DNA of 48,678 nucleotides from Planctomycetia bacterium (GCA_020849035.1 JADLHC010000194.1:1-48678), one strand, 5' to 3'; shown: positions 23,479 to 33,301, numbered from the stretch's first letter. The notes: generated by a model not told the origin, from the sequence alone. Translations and numbers: made by a program.

Positions 23479-23904
23479 GTGTCCTCGCCCGACCCGCTTC
23501 CCCCGCTGAGATGGGCCGCCCTCGCCGGGTCCGCTTCGGCGTTGCTCTGCGCCGCCGGATGGGGGGCGGTGCTGGGACTCACGGGGCTGCGGAACGCGCT
23601 TCCGGGCGCGTGCGTGGGAATCCTCGTGGGATTCGCGGTACGGCTTGCGGGCCGGCGGACGGACCTGCGGGCCGCGCTGCTGGCGGGCGGGTTCTCGGCG
23701 TGGTCGTGCCTGCTCGGGAACGTCGCGGGATTCGCGACGGCGACGGCCCGGGAGCGCGGAATGTCGGCGGTCGAGGCGATCGTGATCCTCGGGTCGCACG
23801 GCGGGGAGTGGCTGACGGAGGGCGCCACGGCGCCGCTGAGCCTCGCCGCATGCCTGCTCGCCGGGGTCGCGGGGGCGCTCGTGGCGGCGCGGCGGCGGGA
23901 ATGA
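23479..23904 (+). CDS. Small multi-pass membrane protein of unknown function
   Basis: A 141-residue protein with about four hydrophobic segments rich in Ala, Gly and Leu (WAALAGSASALLCAAGWG, ACVGILVGFAVRLAG, LSLAACLLAGVAGALVA). It has no recognisable domain. The GTG start follows a TACGAT hexamer by six bases. It is divergent from the DUF1570-like gene and 58 bases before a lipoprotein gene. Confidence 0.65.
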   Translation: MSSPDPLPPLRWAALAGSASALLCAAGWGAVLGLTGLRNALPGACVGILVGFAVRLAGRRTDLRAALLAGGFSAWSCLLGNVAGFATATARERGMSAVEAIVILGSHGGEWLTEGATAPLSLAACLLAGVAGALVAARRRE

Positions 23905-23962
23905 AGCGCCCTCCCGGCCTGGTGTATGATGCCGGCGGGGGGTCTCCCGGAAGGAGGCCGTC

Positions 23963-24385
23963 GTGAGGATCCTGGCGATCGCAGTCGTCGCGGCGCTGGC
24001 CGTCGCGGGGTGCAAGGAGAAGCACAGCTCGAGCGCCGTGCAGACCAACGGCGACGAGACGGTCTACCGCCCTGACATCGAGTTCGAGTCGCCCATCCCC
24101 GACGAGAAGGGCGTCGCGCTGACGGCCGTCGTCCTCGTCCGCTTCTCCGAACCGATGAACGTCGCGACGATCAATACGGGGACGTTCATCGTGAGGGATC
24201 CCCTCGGCGCGCCGATCGCCGGCGTCATCACCTACAACACGACCACCGACGAGGCCACGTTCACGCCCTCGGCGCCCCTGGCCCCCTTCGCCACCTACAC
24301 CGCCTCGCTCGCCGCCTCGATCTCGAGCGTGAACGGCGTGTCGCTCGGCGTCGGGCACGCCTGGCTGTTTACGACCGGGCCGTAG
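23963..24385 (+). CDS. Lipoprotein with a SbsA-type Ig-like (Big_5) domain
   Basis: A 140-residue lipoprotein with lipobox AVAGC at about residue 17. The mature part is one Ig-like domain of the Big_5/SbsA type: SPIPDEKGVALTAVVLVRFS, then FSEPMNVATINTGTFIVRD, then TYTASLAASI, with the usual terminal WLFTTGP. Such domains are structural modules of surface proteins. The GTG start has AGGAGG before it, and a TATGAT hexamer at about 23916 may be its -10 box. Confidence 0.82.
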   Translation: MRILAIAVVAALAVAGCKEKHSSSAVQTNGDETVYRPDIEFESPIPDEKGVALTAVVLVRFSEPMNVATINTGTFIVRDPLGAPIAGVITYNTTTDEATFTPSAPLAPFATYTASLAASISSVNGVSLGVGHAWLFTTGP

Positions 24386-24386
24386 C

Positions 24387-25373
24387 TCACTTGATCTCCC
24401 GGTCCGACACCTCCACGTCGTCCACCCACGTCGTGCTCTCCACGTTCGTCGCGCTGATCCCCACCTCCAGCGAGTTGCAGACCGTGTCGGCCATCGGCAG
24501 CGTCTGCCCCTTCCCCTCGCACACCTTCACCCCGTCCTGCCACAGCTCGCACACCCCGTCCTTCTCGTCGAGCTTCACGTGCGCCACCACCCGGAACCAC
24601 TTCCCCACCGGGATCGGCGTCGGGTTCGTCGGACGGTAGTGAGGCTTCGGCGGATGCTTCAGCTCGAACCCCAGGCCCGCCTCCGACGTGGTGATCCGGA
24701 TCCCCGAGTGCCCCTCGATCCAGGTCGATTCCAGGTCCATGAGTGTGAAGGGCACGCGATCCTCGATGTAGTACCAGGCGCTGAACCAGAAGTCGTCGCC
24801 CTTGCGGAAGTGAAGGAGCTCGGTGTCGAGCGAGGCCTTCGCGCAGACCATCTCCTTCGTGGAGGCGACCGAGCGGCAGCGCAGCGCTGCCTTGCCGCCG
24901 TGCGCCTTCGCGGTGGAGGGCTCGACGACGTTGTCGAGGAACGCCGCCCCCTCCTTGAGGATGCGGCGGCGCAGCGCGACGTAGTCCTTCACCTCCGGGG
25001 TCTTCGGCGACTGGAGCGTGAAGGCCGTCCAGCCGTGCTTCAGGCCGATGAGGTCCTTGAGCGAGGCGGCGTCCTCGAAGCCTGACTTGAAATGCCGGGA
25101 GACCTCGACCTTCGATCCGTCGTCGGCCTTGCGGAAGACGCGGTCGCCCTCGACGACGTAGTTCTTCTCAAACCAGCCCTTTTCGACGATCCGCTTGTAG
25201 AACTCCCACTTCTTCGCGTCGGCGTCGTACACGAACGCCGCGCCGTCGACGATGGCGACGCGCTTGCCTTCGACCTCGACGGCGACCTTCTCGAGTTCGG
25301 CGGCGGGGGGGACGGGTTCGCCGGTGCAGGAGGCGGCGAGGAGGGCGAAGAAGGCGGCGGCGAAGGGGCGCAT
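24387..25373 (-). CDS. Lipoprotein with concanavalin-like (polysaccharide lyase-type) domain
   Basis: A 328-residue lipoprotein with lipobox LLAASC. The first 110 residues include charged repeats, and the C-terminal 220 have the jelly-roll pattern of heparin-lyase/LamG-like proteins: FWFSAWYYIEDRVPFTLMD, GIRITTSEAGLGFELKH, and KWFRVVAHVKLDEKDGVCEL followed by WQDGVKVCEG. Such proteins bind or cut acidic polysaccharides, but catalytic residues cannot be assigned here. CGGAG precedes the ATG. It is divergent from the kinase-FGE gene. Confidence 0.72.
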   Translation of the reverse strand: MRPFAAAFFALLAASCTGEPVPPAAELEKVAVEVEGKRVAIVDGAAFVYDADAKKWEFYKRIVEKGWFEKNYVVEGDRVFRKADDGSKVEVSRHFKSGFEDAASLKDLIGLKHGWTAFTLQSPKTPEVKDYVALRRRILKEGAAFLDNVVEPSTAKAHGGKAALRCRSVASTKEMVCAKASLDTELLHFRKGDDFWFSAWYYIEDRVPFTLMDLESTWIEGHSGIRITTSEAGLGFELKHPPKPHYRPTNPTPIPVGKWFRVVAHVKLDEKDGVCELWQDGVKVCEGKGQTLPMADTVCNSLEVGISATNVESTTWVDDVEVSDREIK

Positions 25374-25442
25374 GGGGGCTCCGGGAGGGGTGTGGGGAGT
25401 CCTACAGGGCGCGGGTCTTTCGGGTTTCACGACCCCGGCGAA

Positions 25443-25448
25443 TACACT
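25443..25448 (+). promoter_or_regulatory. -10 element of the kinase-FGE gene, probably leaderless
   Basis: TACACT ends six bases before the ATG at 25455. There is no Shine-Dalgarno, and the -35 region is weak. Confidence 0.45.
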
Positions 25449-25454
25449 GCGCGC

Positions 25455-28193
25455 ATGCCCGGGAAGCCGAAGCGCCGGAAGGCGAAGGAGGACGCGCGGT
25501 ACGCGCTGGGTCGCGAGCTCGGGCGCGGCGGGCTGGGGCGTGTGGTGGAGGCGCAGGACGCGCGGACGGGGCGGGCGGTCGCGCTGAAGCTGCTGCTGGG
25601 GGGCGCACCGCTGGAGCTGGTGGAGCGGTTCGCGCGGGAGGGGCGGATCACGGCGCGGCTGGAGCACCCGAACATCGTGCCGGTGTACGACCTGGGAGCG
25701 CTGCCGGCGGGGCACGGGAAGACGGAGCTGTTCTTCGCGATGAAGAAGATCGCGGGGCGCGACATGGCGGACGTGCTGGGGGCGATGCGGAGGGGAGCGC
25801 CGCCGGCGGGCTGGACGCAGCGGCGGCTCGTGGAGGCGTTGAGGGACGCGTGCCGCGCGCTGGCGTTCGCGCACTCGCGGGGCGTCATTCACCGCGATGT
25901 CAAGCCGTCCAACATCATGCTGGGCGAGTTCGGCGAGACGCTCGTGGTGGACTGGGGGCTGGCGAAGGCGCCCGGCGAGGCCGCGGTGCCGCTGAAGGCG
26001 GGCGCGCCGGGCGGGCCGGCGCTCACGATGGTGGGCGACGTCATGGGGACCCCCGAGTACATGCCGCCCGAGCAGGCGATGGGCGACGTCGACGCCATCG
26101 ACGCGCGCAGCGACGTCTACGCGCTCGGCGCCATCCTCTACGAGATCCTCTGCGGCCGGCCGCCGTTCGAGGGCGGCACCAGCCTCGAGATCCTGAGCAA
26201 GGTGGTGTCGTCGTCGCCGGAAGCGCCGAGCGCGGTGATCCGGCGGCGCGCATCGGAGGCGCCCGCGCGGCCGGGCGCCGCCCCGGCCCCCGCGTGGCCC
26301 GCCGTGCCGCCGGACCTCGAAACCGCGTGCCTCCGTGCGCTGTCCCACCGGAAGGAGGACCGCTATCCGGACGCCTCCGCCCTCGCCGCCGAACTGGACG
26401 CGCACCTCGAGGGAAGCCGGGAACGCGACCGGCGCCGCCGCCTCGCCGACGACTTCGCCGCGCAGGCCGCCGCGGACCTCGGGAAGGAGCGCGGCCTCGA
26501 GGACCAGGCCGCCGACGCGAGGAGGCACGCGCTGCGGCTCGAGCGCGAGATCCCGAACCACGCGCCGCGCGAGGAGAAGAAACGCCTGTGGGCCGCCGAG
26601 GACAGCGCCGAGCGGCTCGCGCGCGACGCCGCGCGCTTCGCGTCCCAGGCCAACGCCTCGCTCGACGCCGCGCTCGCCAACGCCCCGGACCACGCGGAGG
26701 CGCGGCGGCTCATGGCGGAGTTCCACTGGGACGGGTTCGTGAAGGCGGAGGCGGCGGGCGACCGGCGCGCGATGATCCTCCACCGCGCCCAGGCCGAGCG
26801 GTGGAACGACGGCGCCCTCAACGAACGCCTGCGCGGCGAGGGACGCCTCACCCTTCGCACGCGCGCCTACCGCTGCGCCTGCCTGCGCGAGCCGCGCCCC
26901 GTCGCCCCGGACGAGCTGGACGTGTGCGGCTTCCACCCGTGGTCGGGCCGGCGGCTGGAAGGGCCGCAGGTCGAGTGCGTGCCGGAACTCGAGGTCGCGG
27001 AGCCCGTCGCGCTGCGCGTCCACGCCGCGGGCTGCGAGCCTTCCCCCGCCCCCGGCGCCGACGCCTGGGCGTGGCGCTTCGAGGAGGAAGACCGCGTCCT
27101 CGTCCCCGTCAGCGCTCTCGAGGGCGGCCCGCCCTGCCCGCCCGCCGCGCTCGACCGCGCGTTCGGCGACTCGCCGTACCGCCCGCGCGGCCCCGGGCTG
27201 CACCTCGGCCGCACACCGGTCGAGAACCGCCAGCTCCCGAAGGGCTCGTGGCTAGTCCTCGTCGTCCCTCGCGAGGGACCGCCCGTCCGCGTCCCGGTCG
27301 AGATCCTGCGGCTCGAGCGCGCCGACGTCGACGTGACCGTCTTCGCGGACGGCGAAATCCCCGAAGGGTTCCTCCCGGTCGCCGGGGGCCCCTTCCACTC
27401 CCAGGGCGACGCCGGCAACCCCGCCTCCGGCCCCGCCGCGATCGTGGACGTCCCGGACTTCCTCGCCGCCCGCACGCCGGTCACCTGCGCCGAGTACGCC
27501 GCGTTCCTCACGGAGCTCGACCGCGGGAATCCCGCGGAGGCGGCGAAGCGCGTCCCGCGGATGGGCAAGGAAGGCGTGCTCTACTGGCCGCGGCTCCCCG
27601 GCGGCGGCTACGCGGTGCCCGATGCGGCGATGCCGCCCGAAATCCGCGCGCAGTCCCGCCGCCTCGACGGCGCTTCCGCCGACTGGCGCGCCGACTGGCC
27701 CGTCCTCGGCGTCTCGTGGGCCGACGCGGCGGCCTACGCGCGCTGGAAGTCGCGGCGCGAGGGACGCCTCTACACGCTTCTCCATGAAGACCAGGGCGAG
27801 AAGGCCGCCCGCGGCGTGGACGCCCGCGCCTACCCGTGGGGCGAGACGTTCGACACGTGCCTCTGCAACTCGTACGGCTCGCACGGGGACGGTTTCTACC
27901 CGGTCGGGGTCGGCGAGTTCCCGTACGACGAGTCGCCGTACGGCATCCGTCACCTCGCCGGGAACTCGTGGAACTGGTGCCTTTCCGATCCCGGTCTCGG
28001 GTACGGGACCATGCGCCTCGGCAAGGGCGGCGCCTTCACGCAGGCCCCGCCGCGCAACCGCGCCAGCCACTCCGGCGTCAATCACATCCACGCGGCCTTC
28101 TTCTCGAACGGCATCCGCGTCGCCATGGCCGTCCGCATGACGCCGCAGGGCGAGACGTGGTACCGCGAGTCCCGCGGCCAACGGCGCGGGTGA
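25455..28193 (+). CDS. Ser/Thr protein kinase fused to a formylglycine-generating-enzyme-like domain
   Basis: A 912-residue soluble protein. Residues about 17-300 are a Hanks kinase: GRGGLGRVVEA, VALKLL, HRDVKPSNIM near 146, VVDWGLAK near 166 (DWG in place of DFG) and GTPEYMPPEQ. A charged helical region (about 315-460) follows, then a cysteine-containing module (CACLREPRPV, DELDVCGFHPWSG). Residues about 645-895 are an FGE/SUMF1-type fold: TPVTCAEYAAFL, WPVLGVSWADAAAYARWKS, LAGNSWNWCL and a final GIRVAM. The paired active-site cysteines of true FGE are not obvious, so the domain is probably a binding module. Confidence 0.92.
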   Translation: MPGKPKRRKAKEDARYALGRELGRGGLGRVVEAQDARTGRAVALKLLLGGAPLELVERFAREGRITARLEHPNIVPVYDLGALPAGHGKTELFFAMKKIAGRDMADVLGAMRRGAPPAGWTQRRLVEALRDACRALAFAHSRGVIHRDVKPSNIMLGEFGETLVVDWGLAKAPGEAAVPLKAGAPGGPALTMVGDVMGTPEYMPPEQAMGDVDAIDARSDVYALGAILYEILCGRPPFEGGTSLEILSKVVSSSPEAPSAVIRRRASEAPARPGAAPAPAWPAVPPDLETACLRALSHRKEDRYPDASALAAELDAHLEGSRERDRRRRLADDFAAQAAADLGKERGLEDQAADARRHALRLEREIPNHAPREEKKRLWAAEDSAERLARDAARFASQANASLDAALANAPDHAEARRLMAEFHWDGFVKAEAAGDRRAMILHRAQAERWNDGALNERLRGEGRLTLRTRAYRCACLREPRPVAPDELDVCGFHPWSGRRLEGPQVECVPELEVAEPVALRVHAAGCEPSPAPGADAWAWRFEEEDRVLVPVSALEGGPPCPPAALDRAFGDSPYRPRGPGLHLGRTPVENRQLPKGSWLVLVVPREGPPVRVPVEILRLERADVDVTVFADGEIPEGFLPVAGGPFHSQGDAGNPASGPAAIVDVPDFLAARTPVTCAEYAAFLTELDRGNPAEAAKRVPRMGKEGVLYWPRLPGGGYAVPDAAMPPEIRAQSRRLDGASADWRADWPVLGVSWADAAAYARWKSRREGRLYTLLHEDQGEKAARGVDARAYPWGETFDTCLCNSYGSHGDGFYPVGVGEFPYDESPYGIRHLAGNSWNWCLSDPGLGYGTMRLGKGGAFTQAPPRNRASHSGVNHIHAAFFSNGIRVAMAVRMTPQGETWYRESRGQRRG

Positions 28194-28234
28194 TCGTCGC
28201 CGCCCCGGGAAGCGCTGATATACTGCGTCCCCCC

Positions 28235-28282
28235 ATGACCCCGCCCGCCGCAGCCGGCCGTCCCTGCCCCGCCGATGCATGA
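28235..28282 (+). CDS. Candidate 15-codon leader ORF before the antiporter gene
   Basis: MTPPAAAGRPCPADA is encoded from an ATG ten bases after a TATACT hexamer (28219-28224). Its stop overlaps the antiporter start as ATGA. The antiporter has no good Shine-Dalgarno, so translation of this short frame could deliver ribosomes to it. This is an inference; no homologue is known to me. Confidence 0.35.
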   Translation: MTPPAAAGRPCPADA

Positions 28283-30156
28283 GCCACGGAGCGGAAGTCA
28301 CTAGGCTGCTCGTCGTCGCCCTGATGGCGGGCATTCTCGGGCAGGCCCTGAGCGCCATCTCCGGACTTCCAAGCATCATCTTCCTGCTCGGGCTCGGCGT
28401 CCTGCTCGGGCCCGACGGGCTCGGACTCGTCCAGCCCTCGACGCTCGGTTCCGGGCTCGAAGTCCTCGTCCGCCTCGGGGTCGCGTTCATCCTGTTCGAG
28501 GGAGGAATGACCCTCCGCCTGCGCTACCTCGTCCAGGTGCAGCGGAGCATCCGGCTCCTGATTTCCCTCGGCGTCGCGATCACCTTTGTCCTCGCGACGA
28601 TCGCCGCAAAATTCGTCGCCGGCCTGCCCACCGCCCACGCGGCCCTCTTCGGCGCCCTCGTCACCGTCACGGGCCCGACCGTCATCAAGCCCATCCTCCG
28701 CCGCGTCCGCCTCCGCCCCGAAGTCGCTTCCATCATGGAAGGCGAAGGCATCCTGGCCGACCCCGTCGGCGCGATCCTCGCCGCCGTCTGCCTGGAGTAC
28801 GTCCTGTCCCCCCAGGGTAGCCTCGGTCACCACCTCGGCAACTTCGCCCTCCGGCTCGGCATCGGCGCCGCCATTGGAGGGGCGCTCGGATACCTGGCGG
28901 GGCTGGCGGTGAAGGGCCGGACGCCGGCGCTGGAGCGCCTCATCCCGCTCATCACGCTTGGCTGCGCGCTCGGCGCCTACCAGATCGCGGAGAACTGGCG
29001 CCAGGACGCGGGGATCATGGCCGCCGTGTGCGCCGGTCTCGTCGTGCAGCACGGCGTGCGCCGCGATCACCGCGAACTGCGCGAGTTCAAGGAACTCATC
29101 ACCATCCTCGTTCTCTCCGTCCTCTTCGTCCTCCTTGCCGCCAATCTGAGCCGCCAGCGCATGCTCTCGGAAGGATGGCCGGGCTTCCTCACGATTCTCG
29201 TCGTCATCTTCGCCATTCGCCCGGTCAACGTCTTCCTCTGCACCTGGGGCGAACGGCTCAACCTGCGCGAGAAGATCTTTCTCTCCTGGGTCGCCCCCCG
29301 CGGGATCGTCGCCGCGTCGGTCGCCTCCCTCGCCTCCCTCCTCCTCGAGCGGGAGGGCGACCCCCAGGCCCACCGCGCGGAGTCCCTCGTCTTCCTCACG
29401 ATCTTCATCACCGTCCTCGCCCAGGGCCTTTCCGCCGGGCCGATCGCGGCGCTCCTGCGCATCGAGCGACCCCACGCGCGTTCCGTCATCCTCATCGGCG
29501 CCAACCGGATCTCCCGCCGCATCGGCGAGTCCTATCGCGATGCCGGGCGCCGAGTGACCTTCATCGACCGGAACCCCATTCTCATCGAGTCCGTCCTCCA
29601 GGCGGGAATGCGCGGCGTCGTGGGCGACGCGAGCGACCGGGAAGCGCTGGCGCAGGCGCGGCTGATGGACGCGGACGTGTTCGTCGCGGCGACGGCCCGC
29701 TCGGCCGTGAACCAGGCGGCCGCGATGATCGCAGTCCACGACCACGAACTCGACGAAGTCCACGTCGCGCTCGACGACTCCGACCGCCGGGGCATGGACG
29801 AGACGCTGGACCGCGAGGGCGCGCAGCTCCTGTTCGGCCGGCCCGTCCCCCTCACGGCCTGGCTCCAGAAGCTCGACGCCCGGGAAGCCGGTTTCGAGGA
29901 GTTCGAAGTCGGCGAACGCGGCGCCGCGAAACGCCCCCTCGGCGACGCACCCTTCCCCTCCGACGTCCTGCCGCTCCTCGTCCGCCGCGCCGACGGACTC
30001 ACGCCGGCGAACGCCTCGACGCTGCTCCGCGCGGGCGACCGCGTGCTCGTGCTGTGCCGGCCGTCCGACCGTGAAGGGATCGCGGCGTGGCTCGGGAGCC
30101 CCCGGCCGCGGCGGGATGCGGACACGTCTTCGAAGGGCGACCTCCCGCAGCGCTGA
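28279..30156 (+). CDS. CPA-type cation/proton antiporter with C-terminal RCK/TrkA domains
   Basis: A 625-residue inner-membrane antiporter. About 12 transmembrane helices span residues 5-385, with the exchanger signatures FILFEGGMTL, TVTGPTVIKPILRR and SWVAPRGIVAASVASL. The cytosolic part begins with a Rossmann-type TrkA-N domain (HARSVILIGANRISRRIGE, VTFIDRNP, GDASD) and ends in a TrkA-C-like domain (LLRAGDRVLVL). This combination suggests nucleotide-gated Na+/H+ or K+/H+ exchange for pH or ion balance. The ATG overlaps the stop of a short leader ORF. Confidence 0.9.
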   Translation: MSHGAEVTRLLVVALMAGILGQALSAISGLPSIIFLLGLGVLLGPDGLGLVQPSTLGSGLEVLVRLGVAFILFEGGMTLRLRYLVQVQRSIRLLISLGVAITFVLATIAAKFVAGLPTAHAALFGALVTVTGPTVIKPILRRVRLRPEVASIMEGEGILADPVGAILAAVCLEYVLSPQGSLGHHLGNFALRLGIGAAIGGALGYLAGLAVKGRTPALERLIPLITLGCALGAYQIAENWRQDAGIMAAVCAGLVVQHGVRRDHRELREFKELITILVLSVLFVLLAANLSRQRMLSEGWPGFLTILVVIFAIRPVNVFLCTWGERLNLREKIFLSWVAPRGIVAASVASLASLLLEREGDPQAHRAESLVFLTIFITVLAQGLSAGPIAALLRIERPHARSVILIGANRISRRIGESYRDAGRRVTFIDRNPILIESVLQAGMRGVVGDASDREALAQARLMDADVFVAATARSAVNQAAAMIAVHDHELDEVHVALDDSDRRGMDETLDREGAQLLFGRPVPLTAWLQKLDAREAGFEEFEVGERGAAKRPLGDAPFPSDVLPLLVRRADGLTPANASTLLRAGDRVLVLCRPSDREGIAAWLGSPRPRRDADTSSKGDLPQR

Positions 30157-30188
30157 ACATCGGGTGGACGCCGATTCGGTCGCGGGAG

Positions 30189-30194
30189 TGTAAT
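30189..30194 (+). promoter_or_regulatory. -10 element of uvrB, probably leaderless
   Basis: TGTAAT ends seven bases before the ATG at 30202. An earlier in-frame ATG at 30193 lies inside this hexamer and is therefore less likely to be the start. Confidence 0.45.
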
Positions 30195-30201
30195 GCCGGG
30201 C

Positions 30202-32331
30202 ATGCCCCGCGGCCCCAACCCGTCGCTCTCCCCCGTCCCGTCCGACGCCGACCGCCGCGGGTCGTCGCGCGCGGCGTTCGAGCTGCACGCGCCGTACGAG
30301 CCGGCGGGGGACCAGCCGGAAGCGATCGAGAAGATCCTCGCGGGGCTCGAGGCCGGCCGCACGGCGCAGACGCTCCTCGGCGTCACGGGCAGCGGCAAGA
30401 CCTTCACGATGGCGAACGTCATCGCGCGCTGGGGGCGGCCGACGCTCGTGATCTCGCACAACAAGACCCTCGCGGCGCAGCTCTACTCGGAGTTCCGCGA
30501 GTTCTTTCCGAAGAACGCCGTGCATTACTTCGTGTCGTACTACGACTACTACCAGCCCGAGGCGTACATCCCGCAGAAGGACATCTACATCGAGAAGGAC
30601 GCTGACATCAACGAGGACATCGACCGGCTGCGGCTCGCGGCGACGTCCGCGCTGCTCAGCCGGGACGACGTCGTCGTAGTCGCGTCCGTGTCCTGCATCT
30701 ACGGCCTCGGCACGCCGGCCGACTACCGCGCGATGGTCATCCCCGTGCGCTCGGGACACGACATCCCGCGTGACACGCTGCTGCGCCGCCTCATCGAGCT
30801 CCAGTACGAGCGCAACGACGTGGCCCTGACGCGCGGGAAGTTCCGGGTGAAGGGCGACGTGGTTGAAATCTACCCGGCCTACGCGGAGACGGCGCTGCGC
30901 ATCCGGCTGTTCGGCGACACCGTCGAGAAGATCACCGAGATCAACCCGGTGACCGGCTCGGACCTGTACCAGTACGACGACTACACCGTGTACCCGGCGA
31001 AGCACTTCGTGACCCCGCAGGAAAAGATGCTCACGGCGATCGAGGCGGTCCACGAGGAGCTGGGCGCGCGGCTGGCGGAGCTGCGCGGCGAGGGGAAGCT
31101 GCTGGAGGCGCAGCGGCTGGAAGCGCGGACGAAGTACGACCTGGAGCTGCTCCAGGAGGTCGGGTACTGCAAGGGGATCGAGAACTACTCGCGGCACCTT
31201 TCGGGGCGCAAACCGGGCGAGCGGCCGGCGTGCCTGATCGACTACTTCCCGAAGGACTTCCTGACGATCGTGGACGAGTCGCACGTCTCGGTGCCGCAGA
31301 TCGGCGGGATGTACAACGGCGACCGCGCCCGCAAGGAGACGCTCGTCGCGCACGGCTTCCGGCTGCCGTCCGCGCTGGACAACCGGCCGCTGAAGTTCGC
31401 GGAGTGGGAGACGGTCGTCGGCCAGACCGTGTTCGTGAGCGCGACGCCGGCGCCGTACGAGCTCAAGCGCTCCGGCGGCGTCGCGGTCGAGCAGATCATC
31501 CGCCCGACCGGGCTCGTGGACCCCGCGATCGTCGTGCGCCCCGCGCAGGGACAGGTGCCCGACCTGATCCGCGAGATCAAGGAGCGCGCGAAGAAGTCGG
31601 AGCGCGCCCTCGTCACGACCCTGACCAAGCGCCTCGCCGAGGACCTCGCCGAGTACCTCGAGGAGGAAGGCGTGAAGGCGAAGTACCTCCACTCGGAGAT
31701 CCAGACCTTCGAGCGCGTCCAGATCCTCAAGGCCCTCCGCGAAGGCAAGCACGACTGCATCGTCGGCGTGAACCTGCTGCGCGAAGGCCTCGACCTGCCC
31801 GAGGTCACGCTCGTCGCGATCCTCGACGCCGACAAGGAGGGATTCCTCCGCAGCGAGACCTCCATCATCCAGACCACAGGCCGCGCGGCGCGCAACGTGG
31901 ACGGCCGCGTCATCCTCTATGCGGACCAGATGACCTCGTCCCTCCAGCGCGCCATCGACGAGTCCAACCGCCGCCGCGAGATCCAGCTCGCCTATAACGT
32001 CACGCACGGCATCACCCCGCGCACGATCAAGAAGGCGATCGCCGACGGCATCGAGGGCGAAATCCGCGCCAAGTCCATGGCGCGCGCCCTCGTCGGCCTC
32101 ACGGAAAAGGAGTACGAGACCGGCGAGGCGATCCTCGAGATCGAGCGCGAGATGCTCGCCGCCGCCGACCGCCTCGACTTCGAGAAGGCCGCGGAACTGC
32201 GCGACGCGATCCGGCACCTGCAGGAGAAGGCCGGGAGGATGAAGGCCGGCGGCGCCACCGACGTGGAGGCGGTCGGCGCGCCGAAGAAGGGAAAGAAGTC
32301 GCCCCCGACGCCGAAGCGCCGGGGGCGTTGA
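30202..32331 (+). CDS. uvrB: UvrABC system protein B
   Basis: The damage-verification helicase-like subunit of nucleotide excision repair; 709 residues from this ATG. Walker A is [11 protein letters not shown], the beta-hairpin that probes damaged DNA is [20 protein letters not shown], Walker B is in [17 protein letters not shown], motifs IV-VI include [13 protein letters not shown] and [11 protein letters not shown], and the C-terminal UVR motif is [20 protein letters not shown]. An extra basic tail follows. An upstream ATG at 30193 would add three residues but overlaps the -10 hexamer. No SOS-type operator is obvious in front of it. Confidence 0.98.
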   Translation: MPRGPNPSLSPVPSDADRRGSSRAAFELHAPYEPAGDQPEAIEKILAGLEAGRTAQTLLGVTGSGKTFTMANVIARWGRPTLVISHNKTLAAQLYSEFREFFPKNAVHYFVSYYDYYQPEAYIPQKDIYIEKDADINEDIDRLRLAATSALLSRDDVVVVASVSCIYGLGTPADYRAMVIPVRSGHDIPRDTLLRRLIELQYERNDVALTRGKFRVKGDVVEIYPAYAETALRIRLFGDTVEKITEINPVTGSDLYQYDDYTVYPAKHFVTPQEKMLTAIEAVHEELGARLAELRGEGKLLEAQRLEARTKYDLELLQEVGYCKGIENYSRHLSGRKPGERPACLIDYFPKDFLTIVDESHVSVPQIGGMYNGDRARKETLVAHGFRLPSALDNRPLKFAEWETVVGQTVFVSATPAPYELKRSGGVAVEQIIRPTGLVDPAIVVRPAQGQVPDLIREIKERAKKSERALVTTLTKRLAEDLAEYLEEEGVKAKYLHSEIQTFERVQILKALREGKHDCIVGVNLLREGLDLPEVTLVAILDADKEGFLRSETSIIQTTGRAARNVDGRVILYADQMTSSLQRAIDESNRRREIQLAYNVTHGITPRTIKKAIADGIEGEIRAKSMARALVGLTEKEYETGEAILEIEREMLAAADRLDFEKAAELRDAIRHLQEKAGRMKAGGATDVEAVGAPKKGKKSPPTPKRRGR

Positions 32332-32343
32332 GAGTCGCCCTTC

Positions 32344-33288
32344 CTACCTGTCGCGCGGCGGAGGAGGCGGCCCGTCCTGCTCGCCTCCCGGCTTCCTGCC
32401 CTCGGGCTCCCAGTCCCACGTCTCCCCGAGCAGTTCGTCCATCCGGCTCTGGACGATCCTGTCCTTCGCCTCGCGCCGTTTCTTCATCGTTTCCCGCAGC
32501 CGCGTCAGTTCCTCCTCCAGCCGCTTCAGTTCCTGCTCGCGGTCTTCCTCCCGGAGGTCGAACAGCTTCCCGAGCACGTCCGCAAGTTCCTTGCGCTCGG
32601 CGGCGCTGTCCTGTCCTTCCCCCGCCCCGCGGATCTTCTCGGCCAGCTGAGTCGCGCGGTAGTCGAGCTTCCGCTGCGACATCCGCCGCTCGTACCGCTT
32701 CGGGTCCGCAAGCTTCATCGCCAGCAGGTCGCGCACTTCCATGGCCACCTGGTTCATGGCGCGCTCGTGCTCCTCGGGGTGGCTCTGCTTGAGCTCGCCG
32801 AGGCGTTCGAGGCGGGTCGGCTCGTTTTCCTTGAGCCAGGCGATCGCTTTCTCGCGGTCCTCCGCCGAGACCGGCGCACGCATCGGCCTCGGACCTCCGG
32901 GACCGCCCGGGCCCCCGGGTCCCCCCGGCTCGCCTGGGCCGCCCGGCGGCCTCCCGCCAGGCCCCCGCCCGTCCATTCCCGGCGGCGGCCCCTGCTCCTT
33001 CAGGCGCTTCTCGACTTCCCCACGCTCCGCCTGGAGGCGCTTTGCATCCTCCCGAAGCCGCGTCTCCTCCTCCTTCGACATGGAGCCTTCCGCGAATCGC
33101 CGTTCGATCTCGGCGAGGCGCGCGTCGAGGTCGCGGAGCTTGTCGTGGAGGCGCATGCGCTCCTCGTCGCCGCCGGGCGGAGGACCGCCTCCGCGGGGCG
33201 GGCGTCCCGGCTCGCCCGGGGGGCCGCCCTGGGCGAGGGCGAGGCTGGAGAGGCAGGCGAACAGCAGGAATGCGGGCAGACGTGTCAT
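32344..33288 (-). CDS. Exported coiled-coil protein with Gly-Pro-rich collagen-like segment
   Basis: A 314-residue protein with a signal peptide ending at ALAQ. Two Gly/Pro-rich stretches (residues about 20-40 and 100-130, with GGPGEPGGPGG-type triplets) flank charged coiled coils (LRDLDARLAEIERRF; EELTRLRETMKKRREAKDR). It lies 13 bases after the anti-sigma gene with GAGGAT before the ATG. Its place resembles periplasmic sensors of the CnrX/Spy type next to ECF systems, but no specific motif proves this. It may be the sensor or a target of the sigma factor. Confidence 0.7.
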   Translation of the reverse strand: MTRLPAFLLFACLSSLALAQGGPPGEPGRPPRGGGPPPGGDEERMRLHDKLRDLDARLAEIERRFAEGSMSKEEETRLREDAKRLQAERGEVEKRLKEQGPPPGMDGRGPGGRPPGGPGEPGGPGGPGGPGGPRPMRAPVSAEDREKAIAWLKENEPTRLERLGELKQSHPEEHERAMNQVAMEVRDLLAMKLADPKRYERRMSQRKLDYRATQLAEKIRGAGEGQDSAAERKELADVLGKLFDLREEDREQELKRLEEELTRLRETMKKRREAKDRIVQSRMDELLGETWDWEPEGRKPGGEQDGPPPPPRDR

Positions 33289-33301
33289 GGGATCCTCGCT
33301 G

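Noticed and set aside
30193..30201. Upstream uvrB start codon at 30193
   Set aside because: It lies inside the TGTAAT hexamer, and the conserved protein begins well downstream, so the ATG at 30202 is preferred.
28078..32217. A minus-strand open frame of over 4 kb opposite the antiporter and uvrB
   Set aside because: uvrB and the antiporter are unmistakable on the plus strand. The antisense frame is only stop-free because of the high GC content.
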